From assembly GCA_964386975.1 (NCBI GenBank), contig CAYLUS010000032.1, forward strand, positions 1 through 23,903: DNA of 23,903 nucleotides. The letters are read 5' to 3'. The position numbers and the translations under genes were made by a program. This DNA is from UBA6136 sp964386975 (lineage in GTDB: Bacteria; Pseudomonadota; Gammaproteobacteria; Methylococcales; Methylococcaceae). This document shows positions 6,701 through 15,752 of this stretch, one piece after another. Under the pieces are notes generated by a model. The model was not told the origin of the DNA. It saw only the letters and a program-made list of their open reading frames with translations, and ran no database searches. How positions within the stretch are numbered: position 1 is the first letter of the stretch; each line of letters starts with the position of its first letter.

Positions 6701-8875
6701 TCAGTAGCTGATCTGTAAACCGAGTTGGACCCCGCGTCCAGGCTCTGGCGCGTAGTTCTTAAGATAGGACGTCGAATTGCGAATGTTCTGATCCAGCAGG
6801 TTATTGCCCCGAAGGTAAAAGAGGAGCTTGCTGTCCCCGAAGGTCTTGGCTTCGTAGCTCACTCCCACATTCATCAGGACCCATCCGGGTGTTTCACTCT
6901 CGTTTTCGCCAGCATAGCCCTGTCGATTGCCTCGGGTCACCCGAAAAAACCCCGCCCAATGGTCGATGTTGTAGTCAAGTTGGGCGCCATAGCGCAGGGG
7001 AGGCATTCTTGGGACGTTGCCATTTCCGGCATTCTGGAGCATTCCGCGTGTATAGTCGCCAAAAAGATTGACCCCGAGATATCCGAACCGGTTTTCCATC
7101 AGGGGGACATTGAAATTGCCCTCAAAACCTCTGAATAAGGCATTGGCCTGATCGATCTGAAGGATGGGTAATTCACCGCCGTGGTCATGTCCATTGCCAC
7201 CCTCATCGGCGCCGTGGATTCCTCCCTCAATCCCATAAATGTCGCCCGTGTATTGGGAATAAATATAGTCGTTCACCCAGTTATTGAAGAGGTTAAGTTC
7301 GGCGGTCATGTCCTCGAGTTTGAAGGTATATCCAAGTTCGAGATTGAATGACGTTTCCATATTGAGATTCGGATTGCCGATCTCAAAAGCCTGTGTAGCG
7401 TGATGCGGCCCATTGACGTACAGTTCCTGAGCCTGCGCCCCTCGTTGGGATTCGGTGAAAGCAAGGCTCAGACCGTGAATCGAATCGATTTTCCAAAGAC
7501 CGGAAGCCGATGCACTGACCGGCAGGAAACGTCTGGCCTCATAGCCACTTGAGGCTGCTGGCGTCACAAACTGTGGTTCAATTCGAAGGCCAAAGTCATA
7601 GACGACCGGATCCGTATCGAGGGTCTCGACCGCAAACCAGCCATAGTTTCCGATCGTGGTGTAGGGCAGGGTCACTTCCTCCCCAACAGCGGAAGTGTCG
7701 CCGTTTACTGACTGAAATCCCCACTGCCCCCGGAATGGTCCGAGCGGCTTGTGATTCAGTTCAAGTCGACTCTCAAAGGCGTTACTGCTCCATGTGGTCG
7801 CTGGGACACCGCCCTCGTATTCAATATGTTGATAGTCGGTGTAGCCCAACTTGACCCGCATTCGCTCTGCCAAATCGAAGGGATTTTCAAGGCCGCCCCG
7901 AAAGTCGTATTTGTTTTGTGTCAACTGGATACGAATGGGTGGCTCACCGGGAAAGCCGATGGGTGGAATCCCGTAATTGTTATCCAGATGGTTGATGGAA
8001 GCCCCCGCATGAGCGGCCTCTCCGATCCATCCCATGCCGAAGCTCCCCCCCTTGGCGCGCGCTTGCGTATTATTGACGTAGCCGTACGTATTCTGGATGG
8101 ATGGGACTTCAGCGAGCGCAGCGTTGGTCGCCCTAGCGGCCGTCTCGTCGATGGCGGGCCCTGCGATGATTTCATTGCCGCTATTTCTGTAGAAGCCGTC
8201 AAGGTGGTAGGCAAATGTGGACTCTCCCCCCTCGAGTCGCAAGGAGCTTGAGGTTTCGTCCAGTGCGGAGTTGTAGATTTGATTGAAGGCCCCGCCGATG
8301 GGCTGTGTAGCCTTTTTTTCGGGAACCCGGTTGTCAATGACATTGACAACCCCGCCAATCGCCCCGCTGCCATAAAGAAGGCTTGATGGACCCCTCAAAA
8401 CTTCAATGCGCTCGGCCTGTGAGGGTTCAATGCTATTGGCATGGTCTGGACTGATATTCGACACATCATTGTTGCCGATCCCATTCTCCATAACCCGGAC
8501 CCGCGGCCCGGAAAGTCCGCGTATGACAGGCTGGCCCACCCCGGGTCCAAACGACTGATTGGTGATGCCAGGTTGCTGGCTTAGTGTCGCTCCGATGGTC
8601 GGCCCCATCTGTTCTCTTAATGCCTCGCCAGTCAAAACGGTTGCAGGGCGAGCCTGTTCTGCGACGGTCCGCTCTAGCGGCGCTGTGACGACGACCTCCT
8701 CAAGCTCAATCTCATCTTGTGTTTTCACGGCCTTTTTGACGGGGGGATTGGCCGTGCTCTCGGGCAAATCGAGTGTTTCGAGTTCATCGGCTTCCACCCG
8801 AAAGGCGGCAAGGTGGAGCGTTAGCGACAACAGCTGCCAGATAAAGCCCGTCAAAAAAATGTTACGTAATAACAT
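6701..8875 (-). CDS. znuD: TonB-dependent outer-membrane zinc receptor, ZnuD-like
   Basis: Probable zinc importer of the outer membrane, energised by TonB-ExbBD. The 724-residue form starts at ATG 8875, 20 nt after the stop of the upstream regulator. A longer frame reading back to 8935 would overlap that gene and delay the signal peptide, so it is rejected. A hydrophobic signal segment is followed by a TonB-box-like EEVVVTA. The plug domain has VIRGLSGPRVRVMENG, DVSNISPDHANSIEP and the ERIEVLRGPSSLLYGSGAIGG block, and the barrel ends in ...GVQLGLQISY with terminal aromatic. The phrase SNISPDHA and the His/Asp-rich extracellular stretch HGADEGGNGHDHGG (about residues 550-568) are typical of ZnuD. 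Co-transcription behind a Zur-type regulator with a Zur box strongly supports zinc rather than iron. Confidence 0.92.
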   Translation of the reverse strand: MLLRNIFLTGFIWQLLSLTLHLAAFRVEADELETLDLPESTANPPVKKAVKTQDEIELEEVVVTAPLERTVAEQARPATVLTGEALREQMGPTIGATLSQQPGITNQSFGPGVGQPVIRGLSGPRVRVMENGIGNNDVSNISPDHANSIEPSQAERIEVLRGPSSLLYGSGAIGGVVNVIDNRVPEKKATQPIGGAFNQIYNSALDETSSSLRLEGGESTFAYHLDGFYRNSGNEIIAGPAIDETAARATNAALAEVPSIQNTYGYVNNTQARAKGGSFGMGWIGEAAHAGASINHLDNNYGIPPIGFPGEPPIRIQLTQNKYDFRGGLENPFDLAERMRVKLGYTDYQHIEYEGGVPATTWSSNAFESRLELNHKPLGPFRGQWGFQSVNGDTSAVGEEVTLPYTTIGNYGWFAVETLDTDPVVYDFGLRIEPQFVTPAASSGYEARRFLPVSASASGLWKIDSIHGLSLAFTESQRGAQAQELYVNGPHHATQAFEIGNPNLNMETSFNLELGYTFKLEDMTAELNLFNNWVNDYIYSQYTGDIYGIEGGIHGADEGGNGHDHGGELPILQIDQANALFRGFEGNFNVPLMENRFGYLGVNLFGDYTRGMLQNAGNGNVPRMPPLRYGAQLDYNIDHWAGFFRVTRGNRQGYAGENESETPGWVLMNVGVSYEAKTFGDSKLLFYLRGNNLLDQNIRNSTSYLKNYAPEPGRGVQLGLQISY

Positions 8876-8895
8876 ATCAAGCCTGACCCAAAAAA

Positions 8896-9342
8896 TCAGT
8901 GCGATCCGGGAAGTGGCTCTGCGCACTCCCTGCATGTGCCATAGATTTCGATCGTGCTTCGCTTGGTCCTGAACCCGGTTTTGGCAATGTTTTCATGAAT
9001 GCGTCTCATGATCTCGGGTTCCGGACGTTCGCTGATCTGCAGACAGGCCTCGCAGATCAGTAGGATCACTTCATGCTGACGTCCCACGCAATTGCAGCCA
9101 ATATAGGCATTCAAGGTCTCGACTCGGTGGATCAGACCCTGGTCCTGGAGGAACTGGAGGGCCCGATAGATAGTCATCGGGGTCGCGCTCTGGTCCGATG
9201 ACTTGATGCGATCCAGAAGGTCATAGGCTTTTGCCGCCTGATGGCTCTCCCAGATGAGTTGAAGCACCTTGCGGCGAGTCTCCGTGAACCGAATGCCCTT
9301 TTGCGCGCAAAGCCGTTCAGCGCTCTCAATCGCCGATGTCAT
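8896..9342 (-). CDS. zur: Zinc uptake regulator Zur (Fur family)
   Basis: Zinc-dependent repressor of 148 residues. The sequence MTSAIESAERLCAQKGIRFTE... aligns with E. coli Zur from its first helix, followed by AYDLLDRI, the recognition-helix region TPMTIYRALQFL, and VETLNAYIGCNC. The structural zinc site is formed by ICEAC and CRECAE (two CxxC pairs). The frame remains open back to 9417, but that extension covers the operator and promoter, so ATG 9342 is preferred; GTG 9369 is possible and would add the His-rich leader STHNHHHC. No strong ribosome binding site precedes either. The gene is the first of a two-gene unit with znuD, and the Zur box upstream implies autoregulation. Confidence 0.93.
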   Translation of the reverse strand: MTSAIESAERLCAQKGIRFTETRRKVLQLIWESHQAAKAYDLLDRIKSSDQSATPMTIYRALQFLQDQGLIHRVETLNAYIGCNCVGRQHEVILLICEACLQISERPEPEIMRRIHENIAKTGFRTKRSTIEIYGTCRECAEPLPGSH

Positions 9343-9397
9343 GCAATGGTGATGGTTGTGTGTGCTCACTTGCGTTTTTTTAGGGGAACCCAGAATA

Positions 9398-9415
9398 GAT
9401 ACAATATAACATATC
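9398..9415 (-). promoter_or_regulatory. Zur box upstream of zur-znuD
   Basis: The plus strand reads GATACAATATAACATATC, an imperfect dyad with 12 of 18 positions symmetric. On the minus strand TGTTATATTGTATCT matches the enterobacterial Zur consensus TGTTATAnTATAACA at 11 of 14 fixed positions. TATATT inside it could be the -10 element. The site lies about 55 nt before the chosen zur start, so bound Zur would block transcription of zur and znuD. Confidence 0.8.
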
Positions 9416-9507
9416 ATCTTGGGGTTGATTGAAGGGTCTGACGGATGCGCTGGCGCCTTATCAAGCAGGGTTTTTTGGGTCAGGGCATGGTTCCCATCGG
9501 GTCGGCT

Positions 9508-10605
9508 TTAGCCAACCGCAATGGCTTCAAAGATCTTTTTGCCCGCATTCGCGCCGGCGACCCGTGCCACGACCTTGAAAAGGCTCCGGACGCCCGCCCT
9601 GGCCAGACGCCCTTTAAAAGTGGTATCCGTCATCAGTTCCGTGAGCCGCTGGTTTTTGCGGACCCAACCTGCCGACACGGCATGTCGGTCCCGCTGATAG
9701 CCGGAAAGGTCTCCATCCAGGAGGCCTTTGGCAAAACGCACGCCATCGGCGATACCCATGTTCATTCCTCTCCCACCGATGGGGGAATGCACATGGGCTG
9801 CATCACCGGCCAACCAGACGCGCCGATCACCGTAGGATTTGACTTGGGCAAAGTAAACATCAAACTCACTCTCCCAGGTCGTTTTCTCGATCTGGTCTTC
9901 AAGGCCCAGGGCCTGGAACGTCGCTTTGCTGGTCGCTGCAAAGCGGATCTTTCGCGGTCCCATCCGGATCGCGATGGCGGCCCCGGTCTCCAAAACCCAG
10001 ATCATCACATCTGAGCGACCCGTCCAGTCCATTTCTGCGTCTTGACTGTACATGAGAAGAGGGCGTTTGGATCGGTGGTAATCAATTCCCAGCGACTGAC
10101 GAACCGCGCTGTGAGCCCCATCAGCGCCCAGTAGGTAAGACGAACGGATGGTTTGGATCTCCTCCCCGAAGTTCACCAGAGACTCGACATGCGTCTCGAA
10201 CTGGTGGAGGGTTTTGAGCTCTGCCGGACGATTCACACGAATCCCTCGTTCTAGGAGACCTTCAAGCAGGCATTGCTCGGTCGTTAACTGGGGCAACAGG
10301 GTCGGACGAATCTCAGAATCCGTGCTATCGCCAACATGACCTTCCAGGAGGGTGCCATCAACCCCCTGGATGGTGATTGACCTGAAGCGTTGGCCTTGGG
10401 CCATGATCTTGTCGGCAACTCCCAAGGGCTTGAGTAAAGACAAGGTTTGGGAGTTCACCAGAATCGCTCGCGAGAACGCGAGGCCCTTCGCGTGCTTATC
10501 GATGATGATAACCCGGTATCCAGCATCATGAAGGGCAATGGCAGCCGACATCCCGGTGGGACCTGCACCGGCAATGAGGACGTCACAATCAAGATCGGAT
10601 GACAT
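9508..10605 (-). CDS. FAD-dependent monooxygenase (PHBH / UbiH-like family)
   Basis: A group A flavoprotein hydroxylase of 365 residues. The FAD-binding GAGPTG motif is at residues 13-18, the NAD(P)H/FAD motif LLGADGAHSAVRQSL in mid-protein (about 158-172), and the GD motif WLAGDAAHVHSPIGGRGMN contacts the FAD ribityl chain. These three in this order define the p-hydroxybenzoate-hydroxylase class. The C-terminal 60 residues are helical and end in ...KIFEAIAVG; the thioredoxin-like extension of phenol hydroxylases is absent. The ATG at 10605 has a good ribosome binding site, AGGAG, 6 nt upstream. It is transcribed alone toward zur, 165 nt away. Possible roles are ubiquinone-ring hydroxylation, aromatic catabolism or tailoring; context does not choose between them. 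Confidence 0.88.
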   Translation of the reverse strand: MSSDLDCDVLIAGAGPTGMSAAIALHDAGYRVIIIDKHAKGLAFSRAILVNSQTLSLLKPLGVADKIMAQGQRFRSITIQGVDGTLLEGHVGDSTDSEIRPTLLPQLTTEQCLLEGLLERGIRVNRPAELKTLHQFETHVESLVNFGEEIQTIRSSYLLGADGAHSAVRQSLGIDYHRSKRPLLMYSQDAEMDWTGRSDVMIWVLETGAAIAIRMGPRKIRFAATSKATFQALGLEDQIEKTTWESEFDVYFAQVKSYGDRRVWLAGDAAHVHSPIGGRGMNMGIADGVRFAKGLLDGDLSGYQRDRHAVSAGWVRKNQRLTELMTDTTFKGRLARAGVRSLFKVVARVAGANAGKKIFEAIAVG

Positions 10606-10945
10606 AGAAAACTCCTGGTGGCGCGGTATGAATTGGTATCCGCCATGGGATGCCTGCCCCTCAAATCGTCCCCTACTTTAACGTGAAACCCCGGTTCTCG
10701 GTTTCATTCGGGGGTGGTGACAGGGGGTGGGTCGTTCCTGCATGCCGGACACGGGTGATGCAAATAGGGAACGCCGTCCATGCGGATTTTCATTCATCCT
10801 TGACGGCCCGAGCCTATCAGATCGACTCAATTGGGAGCAAAGGTTGATTTTGCAAGATGAGGGATTCAAGGATAGATTCTTTGGAAACGACTTGCATTAG
10901 CCCTTTACCGGCGGCCCCGTCATCCTCTCGAGATTCCATCACGCT
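10606..10945. promoter_or_regulatory. Divergent intergenic region, monooxygenase / diguanylate cyclase
   Basis: These 340 nt hold promoters for both flanking genes but no recognisable motif pair. A 6-bp hairpin GAAACC ... GGTTTC occurs near 10685-10705. Short frames here lack ribosome binding sites and resemble no protein. Nothing else is seen. Confidence 0.4.
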
Positions 10946-11881
10946 ATGTCAAATGCACCCTCAGATGGTCAGGATCAGACCGTTTTTACGGCGGTAGACC
11001 CCGCGCCCGAAGCGTCACCTCAGTCACAATCCTGTCTGGTCATGATCTACGGCAAAGCGCTCGGTAAATGTTACTCGCTGGGCGACACCAGCCCGGCCTC
11101 CTCCAGCACCTCGCCCACAGTGATCACGATCGGTCGCTCGAGCAGTTGCGAAATTCAAGTCGATGAGGAAACCATTTCCCGGGTTCACGCCGCGATCACC
11201 AAGACCTGTGAGGGCCACTTCTGCGTTGAGGATCGGGGCTCGACCAATGGGACGTTCCTGAACGATGATCCACTTAAGCAGTCAACTCGCCTGAAGGATG
11301 GGGACCTCTTGAGAGTGGGTCGTACTATTTTCAAGTTTTTTGGCAGCCTCAACGTCGAGGCGCGGTTCCATGATGAAATGCACCGGCTCTCGATTACGGA
11401 CGGTCTGACAGGTATCTACAACAAGCGCCATTTTCTCGACGCGCTGGATCGGGAGTTGATGCGAGCCTTTCGAAACCAAAGCGCGCTCTCGCTGATCATG
11501 ATGGACGTTGATTTTTTCAAGAAGATCAACGATACCTTCGGCCATCTGGCCGGGGATGCGGTACTACGAGGACTCGCTGATACGGTGCGGCTGCATGTCA
11601 GGGAAGTCGACATCTTCGCAAGGTACGGGGGAGAGGAGTTCGGGCTGATACTCCCGGGTATCAATCAGGACGAGGCCATTGTGGTGGGTGAAAAGCTTCG
11701 CGCTCTGGTGGAGCAACGCCCGGTTACTTATGGCAACCAGCCCATTTTGGCAACGATTAGTCTGGGCCTTGCGGTCCTTCAGGCCGAGAATTTGTCGGCG
11801 CAAACCTTTATTGCGATCGCCGACAAGCAATTGTATCGAGCGAAGAGTTTGGGCCGCAATTGCCTCGCTTATCCTGACTGA
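10946..11881 (+). CDS. FHA-GGDEF diguanylate cyclase
   Basis: Makes cyclic di-GMP from two GTP. Residues 1-32 are a polar linker. An FHA domain at about 33-132 has GRSSSCEIQVDEETISRVHA and the RGSTNGTFLN signature, so it should read a phosphothreonine partner. The GGDEF domain at about 148-308 has DGLTGIYNKRHF, MDVDFFKKINDTFGH and an intact active site GGEEF (228-232). An RxxD inhibitory site (Arg219-Asp222) is present five residues before it, so product feedback is expected. There is no membrane segment or signal peptide, so the protein is cytoplasmic. The start has no good ribosome binding site, and the next Met lies inside the FHA domain, so ATG 10946 is kept. It is convergent with the ATPase gene. 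A partner Ser/Thr kinase is not encoded in this window. Confidence 0.95.
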   Translation: MSNAPSDGQDQTVFTAVDPAPEASPQSQSCLVMIYGKALGKCYSLGDTSPASSSTSPTVITIGRSSSCEIQVDEETISRVHAAITKTCEGHFCVEDRGSTNGTFLNDDPLKQSTRLKDGDLLRVGRTIFKFFGSLNVEARFHDEMHRLSITDGLTGIYNKRHFLDALDRELMRAFRNQSALSLIMMDVDFFKKINDTFGHLAGDAVLRGLADTVRLHVREVDIFARYGGEEFGLILPGINQDEAIVVGEKLRALVEQRPVTYGNQPILATISLGLAVLQAENLSAQTFIAIADKQLYRAKSLGRNCLAYPD

Positions 11882-11938
11882 TGACTTGATGCTTCGATGG
11901 GTGGCCCGTGTCGTCAACTCGGAGGATGGATTCCCGGT

Positions 11939-14629
11939 TCAGTCATTGGGTCTTTTTGCCTTTGAGCCTCTGGCCTTTTTCCGGCTCTTCTGTTGTGGTC
12001 GAATTGCCTGTGCCCGGGGTGTTTTCCCAGTCTTCCCCTGGGCTTCGCCATGGCTTTCGGGGCGGAGCCAGCCCTTGTAGAGCTCAAACCAGAGCACCGA
12101 ACCGAGTGCGCAGCCCATGGCCACGCCCAGGTCAGGCCATGATGGTGGCTGGATGTGAAAAAGTTGCCTAAGGGTGGGTTCAAAGAGGGAGAGCGCCAGG
12201 GTTGTCAGCGTACCGGCAATCACCCACCAGAAAGCGGCATTTTGTGCCCCAAGAGATGAGATCAGGGTTTTATTCCATGAGCGGTTGCTGAGAAGGAGGC
12301 AGAGGTTTCCGAGTACCAAGGCAGCAAAGGTGATCCCCCGGATGGTGTCATCGGAAAAGCCTCTGGCGATGGCGTAACTGTAAATCCCGGCGACCATCAG
12401 AAAGGCAACTGCACCTTGACCGATACTCAAGGCGATCATGCGAGGACTCAGGAGGTGTTCATGGGGTGACCTCGGCGGTCGCCCCATGATGCCCTCATCC
12501 TCCGGTTCCACTTCAAAGACCACCGAGCAGGCGGGGTCAATAATCATCTCCATGAAGACAATGTGAAGTGGCATGAGGATGATCGGCCAGTTTTTCTGCG
12601 TAAACGACTCGAGAACGATAGGAAGGGTGCTGATGCCGGCAATGGGAATGTGGACGGCGATCAGATAAGCCATGGCCTTTCTCAGATTGTCGAAAATTCG
12701 ACGCCCCATCCGGATGCCTGCGACGATGGCCTCAAAGGCATCATCGATCAGCACCATGTCGGAAGCCTCTCGGGCTACATCCGTTCCGCGTTTGCCCATG
12801 GCAATGCCAATCTCGGCGGCTTTGAGTGCCGGCGCGTCATTGACCCCATCTCCCGTCATGCCAACCACATGTCCTTGGTGCTGGTAGGCCTGAATGATTC
12901 TTAATTTCTGTTCAGGCCTGACCCGAGCAAAGACCCTGACCTCGGGCAAGATGCGCTCAAGCGCCAGATCCGAGAGCCCATCCAGCTCAAGCCCCGTTAA
13001 GATTTTGCCCTCGCCAAGACCAATTGCCCTGGAGATGCTTTTGGCCGTCTCGGGGTAGTCGCCGGTAATCATGACGACATGAATGCCGGCAGAGGCGCAG
13101 GAGCGAATCGCCTCTGGAACAGACGCCCTGGCCGGATCGAGGAAGCCGATCAGTCCTACGAACTCGAATTCAAAGTCATGCTGAATGGCCGGCAGGCTCT
13201 GGCACTGCGCTCTGGCCACCCCGAGAATCCGAAGACGCCTTTTCGCCATGCGATCGATGTCCTTTCGGATCTGGCGGGAGGCCTGATCAGACAGATGGCA
13301 CAGATCCATGATGGCTTCAGGAGCCCCTTTTGCAGCCACCATGAGGTGATGCCCTTCAGCCGACCGCCAAACACAGGACATGGCCATCAAGTCCTTGGAA
13401 AGCGGATATTCCCGCTCCAGTTGCCAATCCTCATGCAGACGATCTTTGGCAAATCGCCGAGCCATTTCCCGAAGTTCCCGTTCCATGGGATCAATCGGGT
13501 CTTTCTGGCTTGCTAGGATGGCGGTCTCAAGTAAGGCGTGATGGGACGCTGGAATGCCCTGATCAAATGTGCTCTCAAGAAGAGATTGATTCGCCGGACA
13601 CAGTCCCCTGAGTTGCATTCGGTTCTCAGTCAGAGTCCCGGTTTTGTCCGTACACAGCACAGTGACGGCACCCAAGGTTTCGATCGCCTGATTACGGCGT
13701 GTGAGGACATGGACCTTGGATAACCGAAAAGCCCCTAGCGCGAGGAAGAGGGTCAGAACGATGGGAAATTCTTCAGGCAATATGGCCATGGCCAGTGTCA
13801 ATCCGGAGAGAATGCCCTCTAACCAGCTCTCAAGGATTAGACCAAGGACCAAGACGACCCCGAGACACAAAAGTCCGCCGACCAGAGCCAGCCCGCGAAC
13901 GAAGCGACGTGTCTCCTGCTGAATCGAGGATTGCGTGGGGACAATGGAGTCAAGGCTGGCGCCGATCTTGCCCAGCTCTGACGTTCTGCCGGTGGCTGTC
14001 ACCCGCGCCAATCCTTTGCCGGCAACGATCAGGGTTCCGGCGTACAGGTAAGGCTGATCGTCCCCGCCCATGCGGGATTGATGAGTCTTTGAATTGAAGA
14101 TGGCTTTACGAACAGGCGCCGACTCACCGGTCAGCAGGGACTCATCAATCGAGAGGTGCCCGCTTTCCAGAAGCAGCGCATCTGCGGGGATTCGATCCCC
14201 CTCGTTGAGTATCAACAGATCCCCTGGGACAACCTCGCGTCCGGCAATTCGAATCGGCGTATCGTCCCGCAGAACCAGCGCTCTTGGGCTTGATAAATCC
14301 CGCAAGGCATCCAGTGCCCGCTCGGTTTTGGTTTCTTGAATCCAGGTGATCAGGATGATGACGCCCATGAAGCCCAAAAGGACCAGGGCTTCTCGCGGTT
14401 CACCCAAAAGCAGATAGGTGCCGCCGCATCCGATGAGAAGCAGCAGCATCGGCTCTTTGAGGATACCCAGCAATATGGATCCGATGCCCCGACCCCGTCG
14501 GCCCTCAAGTTCGTTGAAACCAAAGGTTTTTAGTCGCTCTCGCGCGGCCTTATGGGAGAGCCCTGCAAGGGATATATCGAATGGCGGTTGGATCCCCGAT
14601 CTACCTGGACGGGTTCGTTTGCTGTTCAT
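11939..14629 (-). CDS. Cation-transporting P-type ATPase (P2-like, PEEFP subgroup)
   Basis: An inner-membrane ion pump of 896 residues. The N-terminal domain contains GLSHKAARERLKTFGFNEL, the actuator loop LTGESAPV (about 167-174) and the phosphorylation site CTDKTGTLTENRM with Asp328. The nucleotide-binding domain has KGAPE, the hinge MTGDGVNDAPALK is intact, and about ten membrane segments are visible. The M4 motif is PEEFP rather than the PEGLP of calcium pumps. By alignment with SERCA, M5 has His where Asn768 sits and Ile for Glu771, while M6 has Glu for Asn796 and keeps Asp800. The ion is therefore uncertain. The C-terminal 40 residues are very basic (KSRKKARGSKAKR). A TTG codon immediately precedes the ATG at 14629; ATG is preferred though no strong ribosome binding site is visible. 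Lone gene. Confidence 0.9.
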   Translation of the reverse strand: MNSKRTRPGRSGIQPPFDISLAGLSHKAARERLKTFGFNELEGRRGRGIGSILLGILKEPMLLLLIGCGGTYLLLGEPREALVLLGFMGVIILITWIQETKTERALDALRDLSSPRALVLRDDTPIRIAGREVVPGDLLILNEGDRIPADALLLESGHLSIDESLLTGESAPVRKAIFNSKTHQSRMGGDDQPYLYAGTLIVAGKGLARVTATGRTSELGKIGASLDSIVPTQSSIQQETRRFVRGLALVGGLLCLGVVLVLGLILESWLEGILSGLTLAMAILPEEFPIVLTLFLALGAFRLSKVHVLTRRNQAIETLGAVTVLCTDKTGTLTENRMQLRGLCPANQSLLESTFDQGIPASHHALLETAILASQKDPIDPMERELREMARRFAKDRLHEDWQLEREYPLSKDLMAMSCVWRSAEGHHLMVAAKGAPEAIMDLCHLSDQASRQIRKDIDRMAKRRLRILGVARAQCQSLPAIQHDFEFEFVGLIGFLDPARASVPEAIRSCASAGIHVVMITGDYPETAKSISRAIGLGEGKILTGLELDGLSDLALERILPEVRVFARVRPEQKLRIIQAYQHQGHVVGMTGDGVNDAPALKAAEIGIAMGKRGTDVAREASDMVLIDDAFEAIVAGIRMGRRIFDNLRKAMAYLIAVHIPIAGISTLPIVLESFTQKNWPIILMPLHIVFMEMIIDPACSVVFEVEPEDEGIMGRPPRSPHEHLLSPRMIALSIGQGAVAFLMVAGIYSYAIARGFSDDTIRGITFAALVLGNLCLLLSNRSWNKTLISSLGAQNAAFWWVIAGTLTTLALSLFEPTLRQLFHIQPPSWPDLGVAMGCALGSVLWFELYKGWLRPESHGEAQGKTGKTPRAQAIRPQQKSRKKARGSKAKRPND

Positions 14630-14858
14630 CAAGGGGATAGCGTGTCTGTCAGAATCTCATAAATGTCTCTGGGCATCACGGCTTGAACTCGGGGCATTGC
14701 AGCTAAAACCTCCCCCAGCAACTGGCAGAGATCCCGCTGCTGGGTCCATGGCTTCAGACGATCCTCTCATAGATCCCCACGGGGACCCACGCCCTATTGA
14801 TCGAGCTCAAGGCGCGCCTGCCGCTCTTGGGGCAGGCCGATGGCCGCCTTCATCGTGA

Positions 14859-15430
14859 ATGTGTCAGCCAGATTGTTCAATGGGTCGCGACAGTGATTCT
14901 AAGCGCCATGCGCGGGTTCATCGGACCTCGGGCGGAAGCCGACTTCAAGCCATTCATGCAGCCGTGTTTGCGGTCAGTCTGGGATTCTTTGGTGGCGCGA
15001 TGGCGCAGGGCGTCATTGCCGCTCTGGGCTTTGCCCTCATGGGGATCAAGGTGCCCTTGCTGCCTGGCTTGATTGCAGCCCTGGCTGTGCTGGGAGCTAT
15101 AGTGGGTGCATCCCTTGTGTTGGGTCCGATTGTTATCGGAATGCTTCATGAGCATCGATTTACTGCCGTTCTTGGGCTTGCACTCTGGCGTATGCTGGTG
15201 ATCCACCCCGCGGATAACCTGATCCGACCCTGAGTAGTCAGCCATGTCCTTAATCTCCCTGCACTCCTGGTGTTGTCGGGGGCGTGTTGGCATTTGGGAT
15301 GGTCGGCGCATTCATCGGGCCGGTCATTCTCAGTTCTGGCATGCGCCTCCGGCTGCAATGGGTGGGCCCATCGGCCGGACGGAAGGCCGCTCAACGTGAG
15401 CCTTTGTCGAGTCAAATGACCGATATATAG
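14859..15430 (+). pseudogene. Remnant of an AI-2E-family transporter (PerM/YdiK-like membrane protein)
   Basis: From about 14940 the frame reads LQAIHAAVFAVSLG, GVIAALGFALMGIKVPLLPG and LGLALWRMLVIHPADNLIRP. This matches the C-terminal membrane half of AI-2E (UPF0118) proteins, whose hallmark is VWGLLVVSxVDNxLRP. A TGA stop follows at 15231-15233, yet the same frame continues with ...LNLPALLVLSG. After one missing G in the G5 run near 15278-15282 it resumes as GVLAFGMVGAFIGPVIL, the expected last helix, ending at TAG 15430. The N-terminal half (about 200 residues) is missing or unrecognisable upstream. At least one stop, one frameshift and a large 5' loss make it a decayed gene. Confidence 0.75.
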
Positions 15431-15752
15431 GCCATATGCCGCATCCTCTTCCAGTTAGGCAACTGGCGATATACGAGATGATAACGGATAGCCGCCGTGG
15501 GCTTTTGGCGCTAATTTTGCTTGATTCTGGGGTTTAGGGTGGGTCATCCCGTGCTGTGGGCTGTTTGAAGATCAAAATCACATGGGACTGGGTCGCTGTG
15601 CTCCCGTGAGTCCAGCGCGATTGATCCAAGTCATGCACCCCGCGATATCAACTCAGGGAGCAATTCATCCAAATCATCAGTATGGAGACCTCTGATTGAC
15701 TTCCCTACCTAAAGAAAGGCGATTCCTGCTTCACCGATCAAAGGAGAAAAAT
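15431..15752. other. Intergenic region before the leader ORF
   Basis: About 320 nt with no coding sequence. It presumably contains the promoter for the leader ORF and cytochrome gene. TTGATC (15621-15626) with a 17-nt spacer to GATATC (15644-15649) is only a weak candidate. No terminator was found for the pseudogene to its left. Confidence 0.35.

Noticed and set aside
9343..9417. N-terminal extension of Zur to 9417
   Set aside because: It would translate through the Zur box and -10 element; alignment with E. coli Zur begins at ATG 9342.
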